Shown here piece after piece: positions 56,246-64,000 of a stretch of DNA of 64,000 nucleotides. This stretch comes from Nematopogon swammerdamellus. Lineage: Eukaryota > Arthropoda > Insecta > Lepidoptera > Adelidae. Below the pieces are notes generated by a model, which saw only the letters and a program-made list of their open reading frames with translations, was not told the origin of the DNA and ran no database searches. Position 1 is the first letter of the stretch, and each line of letters starts with the position of its first letter. The position numbers and the translations under genes were made by a program. The stretch covers positions 19,830,048 to 19,894,047 of the forward strand of contig OX336350.1 in the NCBI GenBank assembly GCA_946902875.1, in the 5' to 3' direction.

Positions 56246-56607
56246 TCACCCGACCGTTGTGTAGGTATTGTGGATAGCAGTTAATTGTAGCAGTGTGCCG
56301 ATAACTATCATCAGATACCTATGTATGTATGTGTCCAGAGACAGACATCTTATCAAAATTTTAAAATTTTATTAGTCTGCAAATTTTTATCAATTTCATA
56401 AACATTCAATCCGGGAGGCCATTGCGTCAGAGCCACTCGTCAGAACGCTCTATCTCTCAGAATACGTAGCTTTATTTATAAACCACATATTTATAGATAA
56501 TAAATAATGTATTTAAAGAAAACATAGGTAGGTAATGATTTCCAAATAAAATATTTATCATCCCGATGATTGCGGTGACAAATATTTTATTACTAACAAA
56601 CTAAAAA

Positions 56608-56830
56608 ACACCGGCCAAGTGCGAGTCGAACTCGCGCACCGAGGGTTCCGTATCGCCATGTCATGGTCAGCGCCACTCACGCCATCTATGTATTAGTTAA
56701 AATGCTTCGTACTCCTTTCGGTAGATGGCGCGCGCATACACTTTTCAGTTTCTTGTATCCCCATACCTTCTTGTACCCCCGTGAATTTTTTACTTTTTCT
56801 TATTTTTATTATTTGTTGTTACATCAATGT
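56608..56830 (+). mobile_element. GTTTCCGTA-family fragment
   Basis: ACACCGGCCAAGTGCGAGTC, GGTCAGCGCCACTCACGCCA, AGATGGCGCGCGCATACAC. Confidence 0.65.
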
Positions 56831-56881
56831 ATTATGTTGTTGTTGTACCTATTATTTGTTGTTGAATTATTAATACTCATG

Positions 56882-57130
56882 CTCCAGAGTTACTATGGGA
56901 GAAGCTTGAGTGGGCAGGTGCAAAACACGCTCACGGCACACGAGGTGCTGGCACTCTACTCATTGTTCCAAAGCACCACGGGGCCGCCTTTGAAGGATCC
57001 TTTAGATACGCGGCTTCCAAGTGCTGCTGGAACAACACTCCACCACCCATAATAAAGTTAATAAGGTCTGATTTAAATTTTAAACATAAATTTAAATTTC
57101 ACTTACTGTCAGTACAAAAAGGAGGCTAAC
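56882..57130 (+). pseudogene. LINE ORF2 C-terminal remnant
   Basis: In one plus frame APELLWEKLEWAGAKHA, HHGAAFEGSFRYAASKCCWN, then IKLIRSDLNFKHKFKFHLL and TAA at 57128-57130: a LINE tail ('SFxYxAAKxWNxLP' pattern). The longer frame in another phase is a shadow. Confidence 0.65.
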
Positions 57131-57423
57131 ATGATATTTATTGATCACTGTCCTGAATTTATTTTTATTATACGTTTTATTTACCTACTTTGTTTTCTTT
57201 TTGTTTTTTTTTTTTTTGTTCTCACTATAACCCACACTCGTCCCTTTCTTCCTTTCTTTCTTTTTTTTTCTTTTCCCATTTTTATGTATTTTTTGGTTTT
57301 GTTCTTTTTGCGTTTTTAATATCTATACCTAGTTTCTTAGTAAGTAGTCGAAATTATGTCAACATTTAGCGTTATGCTTATAATCAGCGTTCCTATGGTT
57401 CGCCGTAGGAATGAGAGCTGAGG

Positions 57424-57601
57424 GCCTAGTCCGAGTTTACGTGACAGCTACGTAAACGTCAAATACCGATCGAATTGAGTTTTTATGTATGGGAGCACAA
57501 TACGCTCACCGCGGCGCCACTAGAGAGCTCCATACATAAAAACTCAATTCGATCGGTATTTGACGTTTACGTAGCTGTCACGTAAACTCGGATTAGGCCC
57601 T
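57424..57601. mobile_element. MITE with ~73-bp inverted ends
   Basis: GGCCTAGTCCGAGTTTACGT through TTTTTATGTATGG inverted at 57534-57601. Confidence 0.85.
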
Positions 57602-58058
57602 CTGTGCCGCATCCCTTTTGCGAACAATGTGTTGTTTTCTCTTGCTCTTTTTTTTGTTATAAGTATTAAATTATTTTTGTTTTTATTATATATTTTTTTC
57701 TTTTATGTTTTATTTGTTTGCAATAAAAGTTTTTGAATTTGAATTTGAATTTGATAACGGCCATCATAATAACACATAATTGTCCCCTACGACGGATAAG
57801 GAACCCTAAAAATAACTAACATGAATATAAAAAAAAAAGTTTACTATGAAATAATAAACTTTATTCTAAACTTTTATAATGGTACATTTTCCAGCGGCTT
57901 CGCTCGCATAGCCTATGTCCAGTCAACATATTGGTCAAATAATTTTTAAAATCGAATGAGTATTTTCGGAGATTACTCCCAAACTTACAAAATTAACTTC
58001 TTTATAATATTAGTGTAGATAACCTGTAAGCAACCGGTTCATGTTTTAAAATTATATA

Positions 58059-58447
58059 AGGTGCTTCGTTATTTATGTCAAAAATTTCGGGAGGGTTACA
58101 TAGTGACTCAAATAAACATGTTACGCAAAAAAAATTATATGTTTTTTTTATCATTACTTTTCGAGAACAAAACATGTTTGCTACCTAAACATTAACCTGT
58201 GTGTAACAGTAGGTAACTTGCATTGTACGGGGTCAATGACCGCACTATGTTCAAACGCAGAACAGCTGTTTGTTGTAAGTAAGTCACAAGGTCACTATGA
58301 TTGGTTTTTACAGCTACTTATTTGATTGAATTTTTTTGTTAGGAGAAAAAATGCTCCTATAAACATATGTTTTTTTATTACGTAAAGTGTTTATTTGAGG
58401 GCGTATGTAACCCTCCCGAAATTTTTGACATAAATAACGAAGGACCT
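58059..58447. mobile_element. MITE with ~45-bp inverted ends
   Basis: AAGGTGCTTCGTTATTTATG and TCAAAAATTTCGGGAGGGTT inverted at 58405-58447. Confidence 0.8.
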
Positions 58448-58551
58448 TATATATGTGTACGTAGGAAGCCCAACAAATCCACTCCTCTCACTGCCCGAAA
58501 ATGTCATCCGCGCTAATCCAAGCACACATACATCACACACTCATTCAGAAC

Positions 58552-58726
58552 CCTTCTCTCGGGATTTAACGTACACCGTGTTCTCCGCATCCTTTTCTAT
58601 GGAGAACGAAGTTCGCAAATCTATCACTAGAGGCGCTGCTCCGTTTCTCCATACAAAATGATGCGGAGAACACGGCATAGCGTAGTAGTACGCGGTGTAG
58701 GTTAAATCTCGTGATAAGGGTACAGA
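58552..58726. mobile_element. Short GTACCC-end MITE relative
   Basis: Right end TACGCGGTGTAGGTTAAATC, TCGTGATAAGGGTAC; inner ACACCGTGTTCTCCGCATCC palindrome as in 14984-15086. Confidence 0.75.
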
Positions 58727-58894
58727 ACAGTCTAGCTAGCTAGATAAATATTTAATAACAAAACAATAATATAAAATAAACAACCACAGTGAACATAGAT
58801 ATGAGCACACCAGTTTCAGCTGCTCGTTCATCAACAAATAATAATAATAAATAATAAATACCGCTCTAAAAATGGGCATACGCTTATACAAGTT

Positions 58895-58985
58895 GTTTCA
58901 GGATAGACTTGAGAAACTCCAAAATAGAAAGTACTCATTATCAGAAGAAAAAATCCTTATTATCACTCAAATCGAAATTCTGTAT
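58895..58985 (+). repeat. Dispersed repeat, inverted partner of 24960-25470
   Basis: GTTTCAGGATAGACTTGAGA; TTATCACTCAAATCGAAATT. Confidence 0.6.
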
Positions 58986-59027
58986 TTTTTTTTCATGCAA
59001 AAAATGAGAATCCTTACCTATAATATA

Positions 59028-59232
59028 ATCCAACGTCTGCTTTCTGTCTGTCTGAGTGTCTGTCTGTCCGCTTATAACTCGAGAACCACTAAACCGATTT
59101 TGATAAAACAAAATTCTACGGATAGCTTGATTCTTCCCATCAACTATAGGCTACTTACTATCACGCTAAATGGCTTATGAGGTTAGCAGTGAAGTGAAAT
59201 ATGAGAGCGGGCGGAGCCGCGGGCACAGCTTG
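59028..59232 (+). mobile_element. Helitron-like non-autonomous element
   Basis: ATAATATAATCCAACGTCTG ... GCGGGCGGAGCCGCGGGCAC AGCTTG; same as 473-687. Confidence 0.65.
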
Positions 59233-59388
59233 TTTTAAAATAAAAGCTCGATGGACAGTTAGTAAGTATGGGCAGATTTGGCAACAGTGCTGTCTAGGTT
59301 TAGGTAGTGCAATGACTTAGTCCAGTTCCCTTTTTCTTTTGAGTTACCCACATGCAGTTCAATACGTCATTTTATTTTTTATTTAATA

Positions 59389-59612
59389 ACTAGCTGTGCC
59401 CGCGGCTTCGCCCACTAACATATTTCACTTCACTGCTAACCTCATAAGCCATTTAGCGTGATAGTAAGTAGCCTATAGTTGATGGGAAGAATCAAGCTAC
59501 CCCTACAATTTTGTTTTATTAAAATCGGTGCAGTGGTTCTAGAGTTATAAGCGGACAGACAGACATACATACAGACAGACAGACAGAAAGCAGACGTTGG
59601 ATTTTATTAAAG
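59389..59612 (-). mobile_element. Helitron-like non-autonomous element
   Basis: CTAGCTGTGCCCGCGGCTTC ... GCAGACGTTGGATTTTATT; inverted to the copy 160 bp away. Confidence 0.65.
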
Positions 59613-59614
59613 GT

Positions 59615-59790
59615 AAGGAAAGGAAGGCGGACCCCGTCCACCAAATCTCGATGAAGCGATTTTCAACAAAAAGTATACTATACAATGACCGAATCTGGGG
59701 AAAAGATTCAGATCTTTTCGTCTTCACATATGGACCTATTTCGAACCCTGAAGTTACGAAACCCTATCCTGAAACAACCTGTATAAACGA
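59615..59790 (+). repeat. Dispersed repeat, inverted partner of 24590-24750
   Basis: GCGGACCCCGTCCACCAAAT to AAACCCTATCCTGAAACAAC. Confidence 0.6.
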
Positions 59791-60100
59791 ATCGCTTCGC
59801 CTACGTCTATAGAGAGAGTTAATATTTATTAGATAAGGTGCTACAAATGTAATCTGCAGTTTATTACTTTATTACCGACCGTCCCCAGCATCAAAGCCCA
59901 CAAACACGCCTGCCACGCCATTGGTGGAGATCGGTGGTGTGACAAGCAGCGTGGAATCCCACGTGTAGTGGGGGACTTCTATGAATGCGTCGTCGTGTAA
60001 TTAGCTACCGTTTCTTCCGATACCACCGATCAACGTAAACATGAGGGCCACTCGGTTAGTACCACCTACCCATCGTACTAGTACGATCGATCATTCTTTT
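59791..60100. other. No gene recognised
   Basis: Mixed composition; no exon, RNA or repeat identified. Confidence 0.4.
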
Positions 60101-60103
60101 TTT

Positions 60104-60578
60104 TTTTTTTTTTTATGGAACCTGACACGGTTGGCTACATCACCTAAAACATCCGTGATGTCAGCCCATAACACAGGGTGAACTGGGTGCCATGTCAGTG
60201 CTTCCCTTCATTTCATGTCGGCTAAACTAAACTGGACGGAAAACACGAACTATTTACATAGCCGTTTCGACCGACGTTTCGTTCAGTGCGGTGGTACCAA
60301 CCCGGCCGGGATAAACCCTACCACCTAGTAAGGTAAGAAGGGAAGGGACCTACAGTTTAACGTGGAATCCGAACCACGGTCAGCCTCCAACGGTCGAGCG
60401 GTCACCCATCCATTCACTGACCGCGCTCAGCGTTGCTTAATAACAGTTGACTAACCAACCGCGCCACTGAGCTACCGAGGCTGACCAATTTTCTTATCCC
60501 TTAGTCGACTTTTACGACATGCGACGGGGAGAGATGCAGTGGGGCTATTCTTTTTAAGTACCGACCCCACACGGTACA
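60104..60578 (-). mobile_element. Long H-head SINE with tRNA/5S module, full length
   Basis: Same order and length as 10752-11229: poly(T), tail, core, GGAATCCGAACCAC, CACCCATCC...GACCGCGCTCAGCGTTGCTT, A box, head H. Confidence 0.9.
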
Positions 60579-60686
60579 ATTTCTACATGATAAAAGTAAT
60601 TTTGACATGGTATCTAAATGGATTATGTATGTCTTACAAAAGTTTCTAGTACCTACCTACAGACAGAAAAAAATGTACGCGCATAC

Positions 60687-61003
60687 CTACATCTGCTGCT
60701 TCACCGTTCGGAACCGGTGTAAAACTGTAGTACTATAGAATAGAATAGAATAGAATAGAATTTATTGTTCAAAGAATTTTGGTACAGAATCGGTACAGAA
60801 TATCTGTAAAACACTTAATATTTCAGAATAGGTACATTTTACAATACAAGTTACATTTTAGCAAGTTACATTTTAGTACTAGGTGGTAGGTTCAAATTGT
60901 AGAGGACTGGGTCGCCGAACAACCCATAAGGTGGATAACGACGGCCATGTCATTCGGTCGTACGCGGTGGTTGCGAATGCCATGACGGAATCTTACGGTG
61001 GAA
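60687..61003. mobile_element. Broken tRNA-SINE and LINE scraps
   Basis: TGCTTCACCGTTCGGAACCG (SINE, plus) at 60693, interrupted by (TAGAA)n-TTTATTG at 60735-60870, resuming GTACTAGGTGGTAGGTTCAA at 60876. Confidence 0.55.
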
Positions 61004-61243
61004 TCTTACATCCAGTACGGTGGTAATAATTTCAGTCGGCTACAATTTGAGCCTACCACCTAGTAAGGGGCAAGGGAAGGGCCCTAAAGTTTTACACTGG
61101 TTCCGAACGGTGAAGCAGCAGGTTTAGGTATGCACGTAAATTTTTTCGTTAGAAAAAACTCATTGGTACACGCCGACCGGATTCGAATCTTGGACCTCTC
61201 GCATGAGAGGCCGATGATGCCAACCACTCGGCCACCCGCCGCT
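61004..61243 (-). mobile_element. tRNA-derived SINE, 5' half
   Basis: Core through B box (GATTCGAATC near 61181) to A-box end GGCCACCCGCC. Confidence 0.85.
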
Positions 61244-61539
61244 TAAAACGGACTATGGTACCTATTACCAAGTTGCCCTACAGCATATCTAACCTACGCT
61301 ATTCCGAGCGACCTTATTGATGTACTGCTGTTCAAGTGAGTTCAAGTTTGAGGCAGATTACAAAAAAATCGTACGGATGCTGCTATCGAAGAGCCAACAT
61401 GCCCGAACCCGTGTTTGAAGCGATGCGATAGCGCGCTATTGGTAGGTAATGATAAACTGTGACGCAGTCTTAGGAACTGTTATTACTATTATCTATGTTT
61501 TATTGTTTATTTTTATACTCTTAAAAAAATCTCTCATTT

Positions 61540-61640
61540 CATTTTCCGCACTACCCATCTACCCTACTCACAATCCCAAGTATGACTGGCAGATCTAGGC
61601 TTTAAGTCCGCCTTTTGTCACTTTTTGTGCAATAAAGTAT
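61540..61640 (+). mobile_element. LINE-like 3' tail
   Basis: CGCACTACCCATCTACCCTA ... AAGTCCGCCTTTTGTCAC...TGTGCAATAAAGT; similar to 16425-16590 and 3505-3540. Confidence 0.5.
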
Positions 61641-61643
61641 ATT

Positions 61644-61972
61644 TTCATTTCATTTCATTTTCATTTTCATTTTCATTTAATTTCATTTTCATTTAATTTC
61701 ATTTAATTTCATTTAATTTCATTTCATTTCATTTCATTTCATTTCATTTCATTTCATTTCATTTCATTTCATTTCATTTCATTTCATTTCATTTCATTTC
61801 ATTTCATTTCATTTCATTTCATGTCATTTCATTTCATTTCATTTCATTTCATTTCATTTCATTTCATTTCATTTCATTTCATTTCATTTCATTTCATTTC
61901 ATTTCATTTCATTTCATTTCATTTCATTTCATTTTCATTTCATTTCATTTTCATTTCATTTCATTTCATTTC
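61644..61972. repeat. (TTTCA)n pentanucleotide microsatellite
   Basis: About 60 pentamers with scattered TTTTCA and TTTAA variants, starting right after the LINE-like tail. Confidence 0.96.
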
Positions 61973-62129
61973 AACTAATATCTGTACTCACTCTTTCTTC
62001 CAATTCACCGAACTAAATTTCTAGAACAGGCTACGCACGCGCTATGAAATAGGTTACCTGTCTGTCAGTAAACAAGGTGTGCGTGACTTCACATGCAATT
62101 TTACAAAATTTTTTTTATATGTTAATCAA

Positions 62130-62415
62130 CATGTAATCAACTGTGTCGAGGGACCAATGGTACAGTCGACAGAGCCAAAAACACCTCTCCTCGCGAAACC
62201 ACGCACAGTGCGGCGCCATCCCAGCAGATGTGCGCTCTGCGGACTGTTGCTAGGCTGTCTAGCCCGTTGATACGACGTTTGAAGACACACAGGTTAAAGG
62301 ATTCGGGAAAACACTCGCCGGAAGACAGTTCGACCGACACCCTAGCGATGCGACAAAGGAACGATTTTGAGAACCGATGGCTTCTCAAAAGCCCAATGTC
62401 AACAACAAAAAAAGT
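62130..62415 (-). pseudogene. LINE C-terminal remnant
   Basis: VVDIGLLRSHRFSKSFLCR and CFPESFNLCVFKRRINGLD on the minus strand; same family as 11848-12350. Confidence 0.75.
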
Positions 62416-62417
62416 TT

Positions 62418-62900
62418 TAAAAAACATAAAACCGACTTCCTAAAAAAAGGAAAACTAAAAAACTATTTAAAATAAAAATATAAAAACCGCCTTCAAAAAT
62501 ATATGAAATAAAAACCTAAAAAAAAAAAACGAACCCTAGAGTTGAAGGCGGTGCTAAAAAGGCTACACAAATCACAAAGGATATTATCATCCACTCATGT
62601 TTTCTTTCATGCATCATTTTTGCTTGCTTTAGCACCGCCTTCAACTCTAGGGTTCGTTTTTTTTTTTTAGGTTTTTATTTCATATATTTTTGAAGGCGGT
62701 TTTTATATTTTTATTTTAAATAGTTTTTTAGTTTTCCTTTTTTTAGGAAGTCGGTTTTATGTTTTTTAAAACTTTTTTTTTATTTCACAGTTTTTTTTAG
62801 TAATTTTTGCTATTAATGTACTCGGCGGAATCGCTCGGCCTTCGGCCTCGCGATTCCGCCTCGCTTTCCAATCCGATCTTGACCCAATTAAAATAGGACC
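62418..62900. mobile_element. CCGACTTC element with ~150-bp hairpin arms
   Basis: 62418-62769 is a long inverted repeat (AAAACATAAAACCGACTTCC ... GAGTTGAAGGCGGTGCTAAA). 62770-62900 matches 45960-46115 inverted. Confidence 0.85.
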
Positions 62901-62903
62901 ACG

Positions 62904-63238
62904 TCAGCTTCGATAGCTCAGTGGTGCAGACAGTCAACTGTCGCTATTGAATGTTAAGCAACATGGATGGGTGACCGCTGACCGTTGGAGGCTGACCGAG
63001 GTTCGGATTCCTCGTAAAACTGTAGGTCCCTTCCCTCCTAATCTTACTTGGTGGTAGGGTTTAACCTGACCGGGTTGGTACCACCGCACTGAATTAAACG
63101 TCGGTCGAAACGGCTATGTAAATAGTTTGTGTTTTCCGACCAGTTCAGTGTAGTCAGTACGATCAAAGGGGGAAGTACTGACATGGCACTTAGTTTATCC
63201 GGTGTTATGGGCTGACATCACGGACGTTGTAGGTGATG
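62904..63238 (+). mobile_element. tRNA/5S SINE without head H
   Basis: CAGCTTCGATAGCTCAGTGG, TTGAATGTTAAGCAACATGG (5S part shortened), core, tail to GTTGTAGGTGATGTTG; no poly(A). Confidence 0.85.
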
Positions 63239-63810
63239 TTGCAGAACTTAGTAGAATGGACAGACATAAACATGTTACGGAACCCTACTTTTATTATAAA
63301 ATAACCGTCGGAGTACCTTGGTTGAAAATTGTGAAATTTAGTAGAACGGACAGACATACATTTGTTACGGAACCCTACTTTTATTATAAAATAACCGTCG
63401 GAGGGCCTTGGTTGAAAATTGTAAAATTTAGTAGAACGGACAGACATACATTTGTTACGGAACCCTACATTCATTTTGAAATAAATGTTAAATTTTGTAG
63501 AACGGACAGACATGCATTTGTTACGGAACCCTACATTCATCTTGCAGAACTTAGTAGAATGGACAGACATAAACGTGTTACGGAACCCTACTTTTATTAT
63601 AAAATAACCGTCGGAGGACCTTGGTTGAAAATTGTAAAATTTAGTAGAACGGATAGACATGCATTTGTTACGGAACCCTACATTCATTTTGAAATAAATG
63701 TTAAATTTAGTAGATCAGACAGACATGCATTTGTTACGGAACCCTACATTCATTTTGCAGAACTTAGTAGAATGGACAGACATAAACGTGTTACCGAACC
63801 CTACTTAACA
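63239..63810. repeat. Compound tandem repeat
   Basis: Alternating units built on GACAGACAT...TGTTACGGAACCCTAC, about 54-118 bp, in at least eight copies. Open in frame on both strands (224 and 160 codons). Confidence 0.9.
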
Positions 63811-64000
63811 GTTGCACTCCGGGAGTGCCGGCAGATCCCGTGCCACTCTAACTTAACCCTTAATGCAATGACTTAAGGTTTCATTTTAAAAATGACGCTG
63901 ACGCGATGTCGCCAGTTATACATTTTTTACCCACCTAAAAAAGTGCCAAGCGTCGCTAAAGAAGTTTTCACTTCAAAAACCTCAGGGTTATCCCCTTTCA
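63811..64000. other. Right edge, nothing recognised
   Basis: No feature seen. Confidence 0.4.

Noticed and set aside
56663..57052. 129-codon frame with a hydrophobic start, as a membrane protein gene
   Set aside because: Its first half is interspersed repeat; the second half is a LINE C-terminus read in the wrong frame.
61821..62024. Frame of (FHFIS)n type
   Set aside because: (TTTCA)n microsatellite translated.
63202..63876. 224-codon frame with DRH.FVTEPY repeats
   Set aside because: The minus strand is also open and the units are a DNA-level tandem repeat continuing from a SINE; no start context or domain.

Overview
This window is nuclear DNA from an insect, almost certainly a moth or butterfly (Lepidoptera). 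It holds two intron-containing protein genes, two tRNA genes with eukaryotic internal promoters (one with an intron), and a very dense load of SINEs, LINE tails, Helitron-like ends, MITEs and fold-back elements of the kind common in lepidopteran genomes. There are no operons or bacterial features. The lepidopteran assignment rests on element types such as the GCGGGCGGAGCCGC / CTAG Helitron-like ends and on protein resemblance; no database search was possible.

Main gene, minus strand, 42.9 kb down to 3.7 kb: an orthologue of TYSND1, the peroxisomal trypsin-like protease that trims peroxisomal leader peptides. I rebuilt ten coding exons. From the second exon on, every junction is in phase. The chain gives about 547 residues, close to the vertebrate protein. 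It keeps a His/Asp/Ser triad and ends in Ser-Lys-Ile, a PTS1-like peroxisomal signal. About 1.64 kb of coding sequence is spread over 39 kb, and the introns are packed with mobile DNA.

Nested gene, plus strand, 20.4-27.1 kb: a three-exon NDUFA11 (complex I subunit B14.7, Tim17/22/23 family) lies wholly inside one Tysnd1 intron, on the opposite strand, with three closely spaced AATAAA signals.

30-42 kb (another Tysnd1 intron): a 2.46-kb P-like DNA transposon (20-bp terminal repeats, 8-bp target duplication, a THAP-type first exon); then a large fold-back array of 10-bp TTGTCAACTT-like units that switches strand in the middle; and, inserted in that array, an apparently intact Ty3/gypsy retrotransposon with identical 250-bp LTRs, a 5-bp target duplication, a tRNA-Leu-type primer site and a 1374-codon Gag-Pol frame.

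43-64 kb: no protein gene was found. It holds tRNA-Val(CAC) and tRNA-Tyr(GTA, 17-nt intron), a second P-like copy in inverted orientation, a second fold-back structure made of ~65-bp repeats, many hairpin MITEs, LINE tails, a (TTTCA)n microsatellite and a complex tandem repeat at the right edge.

SINEs form a modular set. One head ('H', ACCGTGTGGGGCCGGTAC) is joined to two unrelated bodies. A longer form carries a tRNA-like A box followed by a 5S-rRNA-derived segment. A separate tRNA-derived family ends in the 3' tail of a LINE present in this window. I did not find the first (5' UTR) exon of Tysnd1 or its promoter; they should lie right of 42.88 kb.
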